64,000 bases of DNA from Torymus aiolomorphi (Eukaryota > Arthropoda > Insecta > Hymenoptera > Torymidae): contig CM070874.1 in assembly GCA_036365515.1 (NCBI GenBank), positions 43,275,083 through 43,339,082 on the forward strand, in the 5' to 3' direction. Shown piece by piece: positions 20,524 to 31,104 of the stretch. Both the position numbers and the translations under genes were made by a program. The notes below the pieces were generated by a model that did no database searches, was not told where the DNA came from, and saw nothing but the letters and a program-made list of their open reading frames with translations. Each line of letters begins with the position of its first letter. Position 1 is the first letter of the stretch.

Positions 20524-22220
20524 GTCAACTTCTAAAGCCACCCGTGCAAAGCGCGTTCGTCGCAAAAGCATTATAGAAGCTGAACCAGAAAGTGAGAATG
20601 ATGATATGAATTCTGATTTAAAAAAACTCCGTTGAGTCTGACTCTGATTCTGAATGTGATTCGGAATATTTGGATAATGAGGAGAATAACTGGTTGACTA
20701 GTGTAACAGAAATGATGCCAACAACATCATACTCAAAGTTGCTTGAAGAATACACAGACGAGCAAAAAAAACTCGCACCAAGTCATATTTATGAATGGTG
20801 TGATGGTGAAAAATTAGTTGATGAGCCTGCAATTAATGAATTTCTGCTACCTGAGTCAACTAAACAACTTATTCGTACTGCCTCTTTTACACAAATGTTT
20901 GAATATTTCTTCTCCACTGAAATAAAAAAGTATATTATTGAATGTACTAATCATAATGGCTACGAACTATCTGTAAATGATTTGAATATATTCGTAGGGA
21001 TAGTTATAATGTCAATTGTTAATAGCAGGATATCTCAAAGAGACTATTGGTCTGAAGATCCCCTGTTGGCTTGTTATCCTGTAGCTAAAGTGATGAGTCG
21101 TAACAAATTTATGAAAATAAAATCATGTGTGAAACTATCGAAACCTAGTAACAAAAGTTCTACTGATAAAGCTTGGCGAGTACGAGGACCTCTTGAGATT
21201 TTCAGAAAAAACATCAAACAATTTGGTTTTTTCTCTACTTCTTTATCAGTAGATGAATCGATGATTAAATTTTACGGCAGGACTGCTCTAAAGCAGTACA
21301 TAAAAGATAAACCGGAAAAGTGAGGTGTGAAGCAGTGGTCTTTATGTAATCCTGAAAGGTATTTATTCGATTGTGACTTATACTGTGGTAAAGGATCAAA
21401 TCCTTTTTCAAGAGAAAGTAAGGACACTCTCAATAAATGTGCTTTAGAAAGTAGAGTAGTTTTGCAGATGTTGCAAGGACTCCTTGCATCTGTTACTGTG
21501 CCAAAAAAAATTATACGATACCATGTATACTTTGATAATTATTTTTGTAGCCCTGATTTATTGGTACACCTAAAAAAAATTGGCATAAGGGCAACAGGTA
21601 CAGTTCAAGCTAACCGAGTAAAAGATGTTGATAACGGTCTTAATAAAAAATCTCCTCGAGGAGCCTATTGTGTAAAAAGTGACAAAAATAGTGGAATCAA
21701 TTATATCACAATAATGGATTCGAAACCTGTTTCACTATTATCAACAGCTGCAGGTGTTACACCTTTATCCACAATGCGTCGTTTTTCTAAAGAGCAAGAA
21801 GGTAAGACAGAATTACCTTTCCCAAATGCTTTTATGCTTTATAACAAATATATGGGAGGAATTGATCAACATGATTTTTTTTGCAGCAACTTGATGCCAT
21901 CCATTAGATCAAAAAAATGGACATGGGTCATTTTTCTGAGGTTGATTCAAGCATCTTTAGCTAATGCCACGGTACTAAAAAATATGGTACGTATTGAAGA
22001 GAAAAAGGTTGGGACTAAAGGCGTTGCTTTAGATATCACGCGTAATTATTTAGTAAGTGATACAGGTAAAACTTCATCCAAACGATGTAAAGAAGCAGTT
22101 GCAGAAAAAAAACAAAAGTGCTCTAATTACTCTAAATCTACTGTGCGAACACAAAAAATATGCACGGTCTGGAACATTTATATTTGCTCCTCTTGTTTTG
22201 TAAGTTTTCATAAGAAATAA
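20524..22220 (+). pseudogene. piggyBac transposase, frameshift and nonsense
   Basis: The start ATG at 20524 (basic N-terminus KATRAKRVRRKS) is followed by a frameshift near 20630 and an acidic SDSDSECDSE segment. The DDE-type core shows D in SVDESMIKF (about 21255), D in YFDNYFCSP (about 21535) and D in GGIDQHD (about 21865). An in-frame TGA at 21321-21323 splits the gene in the DKPEK/GVKQW region, where Trp is likely. The C-terminus keeps a Cys-rich end (CTVWNIYICSSC). Such enzymes excise and insert at TTAA without leaving scars. This copy cannot make a full enzyme. Confidence 0.9.
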
Positions 22221-22649
22221 AGTTATGTAAAATAAAAAATATTTAAAAATAAATACAGAATACTTCAAAAATTACAAAACGATTAAAAAAATAGTAGAAA
22301 AAATATAAAAAATACAAAAAATACAAAAAAAAAATATAAAAATAATCAAAAAAAAACAAAAAAAAAACAAAAAAAAAAACAAAAAAAAACAAAAAAGACT
22401 TTTGTAAATGTCAACCTCCACGCGGTAAAAGTTGGCAACGGCGATAATGGCATCGACGGCTAATTGCCATTATTTGTAAATCTGACCTTGCATTCTTATT
22501 TAGCAAACCAAAAACCCATAAGTACGAAACTTGGCCAGAATCGGCTGCATTTCACAAATTCGTGCCATCTTGTAGCCACTATTTTTTAGAAGCCATGTTT
22601 GATGTAAAAATTTTGTATTCCGAACTCCAATTCCTATTTAGCGACCGAA

Positions 22650-23342
22650 AAAATCCCAGAGAACAAAATTTTGGCTGAATCAACTGATTATTGAAAATTG
22701 TCCGCCATTTTGTAGCGGCCATCTTTATTTTGAGAATTTTGTAAATCTGACCTCGGATTCGTATTGAGCGACCAAAAAAACCCACGTAGAATGAAATTTG
22801 GTCAGAATCTGTTGATTTTTGAAAATTTCGTCCGCCATATTGGATCCACCATTTTGTATTTTTGAAATCTGAACTCAGATTTGTAATCAGCGACCACAAA
22901 AACGTATGTATACAAATTTTTATAGAAGTCTATGATGAAATGACTGTTATTTTCCCAAAATATCATTTAGCTGTAATTTTTACAGGTTTGAGCCGCCATT
23001 TTGAAAACTGCCATCTTGAATTAATGAATGCCACCATGTACACTTTATTTAAAATTGTCCATGGACACTTTTTATGAACTTTTCTACCATATTCGACAGT
23101 GATTTCGGAGTTAAAATATTGATTTTATGAAAAAATATTTTACAAAAATCACGATTTTCCACTGAAAAAGTAAACATAACCTATTAAAATCCGTTTTTAA
23201 TCAAAAACCAATAGCGGATTTCGAAAGTTCAGAAAATTTGCGATCGAAATTGACTTGTCCAAAATTTTTTGCAGATCATTTCACCCATCTTTATAGCAAT
23301 TGAAAAACACCAAAAAAATGTGTCCGTTTGGGCCTTAACGGG
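22650..23342. repeat. piggyBac right inverted repeat
   Basis: Inverse of the left arm. Both arms contain repeats of 'atggcgga' (or 'tccgccat'), possible transposase binding sites by analogy only. Confidence 0.85.
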
Positions 23343-23661
23343 TTAAAATGAGCCCTGTCCATCTCTCCTATAACCCTTATTATTTTATTCTTTATTAATT
23401 TAATTACAAATAGGATACATGAAATTACAATTAGGTCGCACGTGGAATATAAAAATATAAATATCGCAATAAGGTAACATATTAAATATCGTATAAAGAA
23501 GTAAACAATGAATAAATTTAGTTAGATCGTAAACACGCGTGTTTTAATTTATCTACATGGACTATTTTGGTTTTATTATTTCCTAAATCTATTTTTGTGT
23601 TTGTATCGCCTATTAATTCAATTATTCCTATTTGTGGTTCTTTTAATAAATATACCTCTTC
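23343..23661 (-). other. Gypsy element 2, 3' non-coding region, proximal part
   Basis: Resumes exactly after the piggyBac duplication and matches 9450-9850 of element 1. No gene. Confidence 0.7.
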
Positions 23662-25508
23662 TCAGACCTTGAAATCTTTCGCGTTTAATTTCTGGTCGTA
23701 ATATCGCTTTGATCGTTCTTTCGCTTCTAGTAATCGCGCTTTCGCCATTTTTTGAGTATCATTCAATTTAAATATTAATTCATCTAAATACATCTCATAC
23801 GTTTTCTCAACAGTTCGTGACTCGAATTCCGAGGGCAACCGCGCTTTTTGTCCGAAAATTAATTCATGGGGAGTGAAACCGTGCGCTGAATGAACTGACG
23901 TGTTATAAGAAAACATAGCCATTTTAACCCAAGTGTTCCAATCAGTTTTATCCGTATACATTTTTAAATATTCAACCAAGGAGTGATGACTTCTTTCTAA
24001 TGAACCCATGGTTTGCTGATGGAAGGAGGTAGATCGCAATTGTTTAATTTTCAATATTTTTGCTACCTTTTGCATTGAACTGCTCTGAAAATTACTTCCT
24101 TGATCGGTTTTAATCGCTTCGGACAGCCGAATCTAGTGATAAAATCATGTACTAACGCGGTAGCGACCATTTCGGCGGTCATATCAGGAATAGGAAGGGC
24201 ATCAGAATATTTGGTTAAATTACATTGCAGGGTCAGGATATACTTATTTCCGGATACGGTTACGGGTAGGGGACCTACTATATCCATTTCCAACACTTAG
24301 AATGCTTTACTGGGGGTAGTCGTGATTCTCATCGGCTGCTTTGTTTTCACCCGTACTAATTTCTTTCTCTGGCATTCCGCGCAGGTCCTAATATATTCGG
24401 AAATATCTTCTTTGATTCCGGGCCAGAAATATCGCTCGCGGACGCGGTGGTAAGTTTTAGCAACACCCTTGTGACCCCCTATCGCTGAGTCATGGCCTTC
24501 ACTTATAATTCTCAATCTATCGTCGGGAGGAGGAATAATTATTTCGCCCGTACAGATAATTAATTTAGGTGTGGCTGTGTTCCAACGTGCCCGAAAGGTA
24601 ATTTCAATGGGTAACCAATGGTTCTTTTCCAACCCGTCTCCAAATTTCGAGATGCTAACTGAATTTACTTTTTCCTCAATCATTGCAGTTCGGAGTGACT
24701 CTAAGCATTGAACTATCATGGCCACTTTTGCTGTCTCACTCGATTTCTCTTTTATAAATAATGAATATATAATTTTTCCGTTCGATAAACATGTTTGCAC
24801 TATTGCACCTACACCAATGGGTTCTATCTTTAATTTCTCAATATTTATCATCTCTAAATCTACTAGCTGTTGACAAATAGGGGTACTTATTTCGCAATCG
24901 ACGGACATGAAGTGTGCTACGTTATCGCGTCTCATCAAGAGCTGATCTCGCGAGTATTCGACGGGTGCTATCAATAAAATATGTTCTATATCGTCTACAT
25001 GGGGTCGTATGGTACATGAATTGACTTTAATTATCTTAGGATACTCCTCCTCATTATCTGAGGTGTTGGGACTTTTTACTCTTTCTCTGAGGTATAAGGG
25101 TTCTTTTGTTGCGCCAACTGAGGTCTTGGATATATCTGCCTCATTTTCTGGGACCATGGGGTCTTCTGTCTTGTAACTTGAGTTCTTGGGTCCTTTTCCG
25201 GGATACGGGAACTGTCGGTTGTGATCGTCGATAGTGTGTGTGCGTGTGAGATTAATGTGTCCGGAGAGCGTGCGTTGTGCAGCTCGTCCCGATGATGATG
25301 TGTACGTCTGCCATCCGGGGAGGGAGTTCGACTCGACCCGGGGAAGACGTGTGTGTGTGATTAGTGTGTGGGTGTTGGTATAATGTTTGTCAGTTATGTT
25401 GTTACTTGTATGTATTATTTCATCCCTACTTTTGCCTGACGGGATTTCTTGATAGGAATTTTCCTTTTGGGTCCCCGGCTCTATCATTCCCATGACCCCC
25501 AGGAGCAT
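23662..25508 (-). pseudogene. Gypsy element 2 integrase region
   Basis: H2C2 zinc site intact (HKGVAKTYH..., RTCAECQRKK). Core motifs are EMDIVGPLP, the KTDQGSN-like segment (shifted out of frame at about 24070-24120) and GSLERSHH. Two lesions: an in-frame TAA at about 24297 where element 1 has Glu before VLEMDIVG, and a frameshift in the second aspartate segment. The long pre-integrase linker contains PENEADISKTS, the single-copy relative of the element 1 minisatellite unit, and repeated KGKFLSRNP-type blocks in other frames. Confidence 0.9.
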
Positions 25509-25697
25509 CGGTTCTGTACATCCTATAACCGGGTTCTTTCTTGACCACCCAATAATGCCAGACAGGATTTCTTGATAGGAATTTTCCTTTTGGGTCCCCG
25601 GCCCTAACCTTCCCGGGAGCCATAAGAGGATCGGTTCGTCCTCCGCACCTGGTCCACTGTCCCCGCTCTTATTGTACCCGAGAGTTCCAGTCGTGTA

Positions 25698-27425
25698 TTA
25701 TACGACTTTAGTCCTAACTTCCTCTTGCGAGGGCATCGGTATGCTACCCATGACCGGTTCAATGCTAAATCCTCCTCTTTCGAGGGCTTCAGGTGTGGCC
25801 TCCGCAACCGGTCGTTCTAAACTATTATCCCTATACTCTAGGGCGATCACGGTTCTCGTGATCAATGTGCTATTATCAGTGTTACTGTTATTAATCCTTT
25901 GATCAGGACTAATGTGTGGTAGTGTAGTGTGGTGTAATGTGATGGGTCCGTAATCGTCTGTCAGTCCATTGTTCATTCTTGTCAGAGTGTGAGTAAATTC
26001 GGGATCCCTGTCCCCTTCAGGAGATTGCTCCGGAGACTTAGTATCTGATTTAGTGAGAAGGAACATTTTTTCGATATTTGTCTCCGGGAACAGTCCTTCC
26101 GGATCGAGGAGTAATGGTACAGTAACAGATTGGGTGGGTACGGGGTTCCTTGAAAGTGCGTCCGCGTTCATATTGATTTTCCCGGCCTTGTGAAATATTT
26201 CATACTCATACTCTCTTAAAAGAATTTTCCATCGCGCTACGCGTGCAGTGGGATCCTTTAATTTATGAAGCCATAATAACGGTTTATGATCGGTCACAAG
26301 GGTGAATTTAGTTCCGTATAAGTAGGGTCTGAATTGTTTTACTGCATAAATTATTGCCAAAAGTTCCTTTTCGGTGGTTGTATAATTTATTTCCGCGTTT
26401 ATCAATGTCCTCAAGGCGTACGCGATTGGCAGATCTTTACCGATAGGGCCCTGGCTAAGGACAGCGCCTAAAGCGTAATCTGATGCGTCCGTGGTAACAA
26501 CAAATGGTTTTTTAAAATTGGGGAATTGTAATAGCGGCTCGAAACAAAGTATAGATTTATGTCTATTAAAAGCCTCCTCCTGCGTATCCGTCCATGCGAA
26601 TACTCGCTCCTTTTGTAAAAGGAAGTTAAGTGGCTTGGCAATTTTCGCGAAATCCGGAATGAACCTTCTGTAGTACCCGGCTAAACCTAGGAATTGTTTG
26701 ATATTTTTAGCATTTCTCGGTCGCGGAAATTCTGACACGGCCTGAGTTTTTCGCGGATCTGGTTTGACGCCCTTCTCCGATATAATGTGACCGAGGTAGG
26801 CGACCTCTTTTTTCAGGAAAAGGCACTTCTCAGGCTGCAGAGTGAGACCAGCGGTTTTTAGTCTGCCGAAAAGCTTTCTTAATTTCTGTGTATGTTCCTC
26901 TAAAGATTCTGCGTATACTACTATATCATCCATATAAACGAATAATTCTATGCCCTGTAGCCCGCTAAGAACCTTGTCCATTAGAGATTGGAAGGTAGCG
27001 GAGGCACCCTTTAATCCCATTGGCATTCGCTTGTATTGTAAGTGTTGAAAAGGGGTTGAGAACGCTGTTTTAGGGGCATCGACTGGATCGATCGGCACCT
27101 GGTGGAACCCTGAAGCCAAATCAAGGGTTGAGAAATATTTACTTCTACCTAGCTGATCAAGGATTTCAGTAATGTTAGGAAGGGGATACGCGGAGGCAAT
27201 AGTTTTTTCATTTAGAGCCCTAAAATCAACTACTAATCGACATCTTTTGTTACCCTGAGAATCTGGTTTTTTCGGTACTATCCATAGGGGTGAATTGTAA
27301 GGTGACTCAGACTCCTCAACTACGTCATTATCGATTAAATATTGTTTGACATTAATAGGTATATTATCCGTGGTTGGTATTTTATGAGTGATCTTAGAGG
27401 TTTTGCTGAGTTTATCTTCTGGCAA
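25698..27425 (-). pseudogene. Gypsy element 2 reverse transcriptase and RNase H
   Basis: A 575-aa open frame with LVVDFRALNEKT, FVYMDDIVVYAE (active site YMDD), AYLGHIIS, and RNase H motifs TDASDYALGAV and TDHKPLLWL. It is better preserved than element 1 (GLKGASATFQ intact). An in-frame TAG at about 27426-27434 separates it from the upstream segment (SYFPC, then LHLPEDKLSK; element 1 has Gln there). About 48 nt are missing relative to element 1 between KQY and LIDND. Confidence 0.9.
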
Positions 27426-27434
27426 ATGAAGCTA

Positions 27435-27577
27435 ACAGGGGAAGTAGGACACTAATTTTACTATACTATCGCGTTCTAATTGATTCAAACCTTCCATGTT
27501 TAATGATTCGATTACTTTATCAATTCTGCCTTGCTTTCCGGCATCAACTTCTGTATTATCGGATATTTTAAGGGTAC
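27435..27577 (-). pseudogene. Gypsy element 2 pol segment between foldback and RT
   Basis: Short coding stretch (NMEGLNQLERDSIVKLVSYFPC) matching the protease-RT spacer of element 1 (NLEGLNQQEKDSVIKLVSQ). It is cut off from protease by the foldback insertion. Confidence 0.8.
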
Positions 27578-28756
27578 CCTTATAAAAATATCCTACAGAA
27601 AATCCTGTAGGAAATGCTATAGGAAATCCTGTAGGCATTCCGTAGAAATCCTATAGAAATCCTATAGGATACTCTATAGGCAGTCCTATATGAAATTCTA
27701 TATAGGAAGTTCTATAGGAAATCCTATGTGAATTTGGCGCTTTTCTTGTAGGAAATCCTATAGGAAATCCTATAGGAAATTCTGTAGGTAATTCTGTAGG
27801 AAAAACTGTAGACAATTTTACATGGAAAATCCTCCAGGGAATTCTGGAGTATTTTCGTGAAAACAGTTTATAGAGGTTTAGCATCTTATTTAGCGCTGTA
27901 ACATCGCACAGTAGAATCAGTGGCAAACAGTCCTAGGTAAGGAGTTGCACCTAGGGACTGCCGTGCACGACTGCCGGCGCTTAGCGATTAAGCCCAATGA
28001 GCTCAGATATCAAAATCAAGGTAATCCTTGTCACATTGACTCTCCGTAAAGTCGTTCAAACGGTTGAATCTCATGGCTTTACATACCCTCGCGGTTCCAA
28101 TGTGTTGATGAGAGTCCCGACTGCTGCGCTGCGCTGCGGCATGCGGTAGAAGCTTGCTTCTCCAGAGCCTCGTTTATGTATGTTCGCTGCTATGCTGCTA
28201 TGGGGCGCAGCAGTCGGGACTTTCATAAACACATTGGAACCGCGAGGGTATGTAAAGCCATGAGATTCAACCGTTTGAACGACTTTACGGAGAGTCAATG
28301 TGACAAGGATTACCTTGATTTTGATATCTGAGCTCATTGGGCTTAATCGGTAAGCGCCGGCAGTCGTGCACGGCAGTCCCTAGGTGCAACTCCTTACCTA
28401 GGACTGTTTGCCACTGATTTTGTTGTGCGACGTTACAGCGCTAAATAAGATGCTACACCTCTACAAACTGTTTTCAGGAAAATACTCCAGAATTCCCTGC
28501 AGGATTTTCCATTTAAAATTGTCTACAGTTTTTCCTACAGAATTACGTACAGAATTTCCTATAGGATTTCCTATAGGATTTCCTACAGGAAAAGCGCGAA
28601 ATTCGCATAGGATTTCCTATAGAACTTTCTATATAGAATTTCATATAGGACTGCCTATAGAGTATTCTATAGGATTCCTATAGGATTTCTACGGAATGCC
28701 TACAGGATTTCCTATAGCATTTCCTACAGGATTTTCTATAGGATATTTTTGTAAGG
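27578..28756. mobile_element. Foldback element inside gypsy pol
   Basis: Termini CCTTATAAAAATATCC and GGATATTTTTGTAAGG. The arms of about 550 bp are near-complete inverse copies around a centre near 28160. The outer parts of the arms are built from repeats of CCTATAGGAAAT-like units. The flanks give a 4-bp duplication GTAC (27574-27577, 28757-28760). Because the site is palindromic, a TA duplication with CCCTTA ends is equally possible. No transposase. Frames inside are repeat translations. Confidence 0.9.
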
Positions 28757-29376
28757 GTACGAACAGGCTTAATAGTACTATCGTAGTTTTCTAATGTTAT
28801 TGGAGGCACGATTACCCGGACATCTTCCGCTGTGGAATTTATCGCGAACAATTTTGCTTTCCCATCTTTGTTGGTAACTAGACATTCCCCAATAAATATT
28901 CCCGGACCGGTTTTTATTCTCGGAACGTACCCAGCCTGACGCGTTCGATTTTGTACCGTGAGTTGAACTAGGGTTTTTGTTCTAGTTGGTAAATAAAGAA
29001 CATCATGATTAAGGAAGGGAGTGGCTTCCCGCGACTGACCCCAAACAAGAAGGGAATTTTGAAAGAATAAAGTGGCCTCCTGTGCCCTCATAAACTCTAC
29101 TCCGAGGATCCCGTCAGGTTCTATGGGAAAATTGTCTGATACGACATTTAAACGACACTTGACACCATTGAGGCTGATCTGTACATATCCGTGCGTTTCG
29201 ACTAATCCCTCACCGATTCCGGCCAATCGATATAAGTTATCTTTACAAATGCATATATCCTTTTTCAAAGATCCTCGTTTAACAATATTTAACTCCGATC
29301 CCGTGTCTAGAAGGAACCTCGATGATCCGCGGGCTAGATCCCTACTTTTAAAAGCTACAACCGGAGACTTTACATC
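28757..29376 (-). pseudogene. Gypsy element 2 protease, interrupted by foldback
   Basis: Starts in the -1 frame relative to gag, just beyond the gag stop. RFLLDTGSELNIV holds the catalytic D-T-G, followed by LAGIGEGLVETHGYV and ILGVEFM. The frame runs into the foldback at 28756 and would resume at 27577. It processes the Gag-Pol polyprotein in related elements. Confidence 0.85.
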
Positions 29377-30626
29377 CTAGGGTACTGTAGCGGCAATAAT
29401 GACGGAGCGGGTCTGGACACTAGAGCCGGAAGGGCTCGAGGGTTCGCCATCGTGTCCTTTTGGCGACCCATGTTCGAGTTTAAAGCGCGCGGAGTACCGT
29501 TATCCTGAAACCATCCCTGATATTGAGATAAACGCTTCCTACAATTATTATAATTATGACCAGGGAATTTGCAATAATCGCAAACTCTATCCTTATGTTT
29601 ATTCAGATATTTGGGATAACGACGAAAACTGTGTCCAAAATCCCCGCATTCATAGCACTTGAACCTCTTTTTCTCCGGCTGTTCTTGTGTTTCCGTTTCC
29701 GCAATGTGACAGTAAGCCCGTTTCCTATTCTCGCCTAAGATTTCCCCATGCAAATCGTTTCTTTGCTGGATAAACAGTTCGCTTTCTATAGCTATAGTAA
29801 TCGCGTTCTCGAATGAGGTTGGCTGTTTTCCCGCCATCTGTACCGTTATTTCGGGTCGCAAGCCTAATATAAAACATTGTATTGCAGTCCCAATCGCCCC
29901 CATCTGTACCGTTATTTTGGGTCGCAAGCCTAATATAAAACATTGTATTGCAGTCCCAATCGCCCCCTCGATTACACCCTGAGCATTGGCCGCTTTAGAA
30001 TTTTCAAGTATTTCTTTTATTTTTTGCAGGATATCAGTAACCCTTAACCCATACTCTGCTACCTTTTCCTGAGGGCCCTGCTTGACGCGCGCGAGATCTA
30101 CTTGTAATTGGGGAAGGTTCTTAGTTGGCGTAAAAGCTCTTTTTAGCTCGGATAGTAACTGTTCTAGATTATCAAATTTTTTAAATTGCAAGTAACTTCT
30201 AGCTTCCCCGGTAACGCGAGATTTTACTATTTTTAGGAAGAAATTTTTGTCGTTAGGATTAACAAATTCCTCAGCTTCCCTACACTCCCTAATAAATTCG
30301 GTCACTGATATATTTTTTCCGTTAAACTCCGGGAGGATTCGCGCTATTTCATTAGATTTTTTATAACACGTATACGGATTATTCTTTGCATAATTACTTA
30401 TTGAATTATTATCATTAACTATATCGGTAGAGGCTGCGTGGAATTCGCGAAAACTTGGTAAGGAGTTAGTGCGTAGTATAAGCGAAGGTTGACTTACTCT
30501 ATCGCGACTTTTCCTACCGTGATAGGGATTAGTAAGTAAAACCTCGGACGGATTATTCCCGATTTCGTTATTACTTCCCGGTTTCCCTAAACCTGAACCG
30601 TACGCTTGTTCATCTTTATCGGACAT
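29370..30626 (-). CDS. Gypsy element 2 gag
   Basis: A 418-aa open frame starting MSDKDEQAYGSG, close to element 1 gag. It carries an internal tandem duplication of 19 codons (units ending RPKITVQM and RPEITVQM), absent from element 1. The first zinc knuckle has lost its last Cys (CYECGDFGHSFRRYP). The second is intact (CDYCKFPGHNYNNC). The Pro/Ser-rich tail precedes the -1 frame protease. Confidence 0.9.
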   Translation of the reverse strand: MSDKDEQAYGSGLGKPGSNNEIGNNPSEVLLTNPYHGRKSRDRVSQPSLILRTNSLPSFREFHAASTDIVNDNNSISNYAKNNPYTCYKKSNEIARILPEFNGKNISVTEFIRECREAEEFVNPNDKNFFLKIVKSRVTGEARSYLQFKKFDNLEQLLSELKRAFTPTKNLPQLQVDLARVKQGPQEKVAEYGLRVTDILQKIKEILENSKAANAQGVIEGAIGTAIQCFILGLRPKITVQMGAIGTAIQCFILGLRPEITVQMAGKQPTSFENAITIAIESELFIQQRNDLHGEILGENRKRAYCHIAETETQEQPEKKRFKCYECGDFGHSFRRYPKYLNKHKDRVCDYCKFPGHNYNNCRKRLSQYQGWFQDNGTPRALNSNMGRQKDTMANPRALPALVSRPAPSLLPLQYPRM

Positions 30627-31104
30627 TTTTAATTACTGCTACTCGCTCGCTCGCTCAGGTACTTAGCTTAGGTTATTCGCTGTCTCGCAGATGGCCTTGG
30701 TGCTTTGGGCAGAAGCTGAGGACTCGTAGTAGGTGCTGGAACCTCGTGAACGATGCTGGTGACTTGTTACAGATGCTGGAAATTCGTGATCGATGCTGGT
30801 GACCTTGGAGTTATATTATTCGCCCCACTCTCGTATCTTGAATCCGGGGTGTCTTCTCTCGAATTTGGTGGAGTTCTGTTGTTAGCGTTGATGAAGTCCT
30901 TGATCCTTGATTGGTTCGGGATTTCTCTCTCTTATTACTGCTGTGGACCCAACTTCCCAATTAAGTGTTCCGGCATTCGCCCGTGTCCCAGGGGAAACCG
31001 CAGCTCAAAAACCCTGGACGGAACACAACACTGAACTTCTTCCTCTTCTCTTCGGATCCTTTTCCTTGCAATCCTTCAAACAATCCCACCGCTGTCACCA
31101 AAAA
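30627..31104 (-). other. Gypsy element 2 leader and primer binding site
   Basis: A non-coding leader of about 480 nt upstream of gag. Next to LTR C the coding strand reads TTTT then TGGTGACAGCGGTGGGAT (31083-31100), which starts TGG as expected for a tRNA primer site. It resembles the leucine or serine type, but the tRNA is not assigned. Part of this leader resembles 63750-63850. Confidence 0.7.

Larger units (their letters stand above)
19319..23342 (+). mobile_element. piggyBac element with ~700-bp inverted repeats
   Basis: Termini are CCCGTTAAGG...CCTTAACGGG, flanked by TTAA at 19315-19318 and 23343-23346, the piggyBac hallmark. The inverted repeats run from the ends to about 20040 and 22650, far longer than the short repeats of typical piggyBac elements. 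They contain repeated 'aaaatggcgga' motifs. The transposase lies between them on the plus strand and is broken. An A-rich stretch at 22240-22400 follows the gene. Confidence 0.95.

Noticed and set aside
19584..23077. Open frames in the piggyBac arms (71 codons, both arms)
   Set aside because: Identical by inverted duplication and without family similarity; shadows of terminal repeats.
27651..28683. Repetitive 'PIGFPIGFPTG' open frames as collagen- or antifreeze-like genes
   Set aside because: They are translations of the CCTATAGGAAAT foldback repeats, with stops outside the arms.
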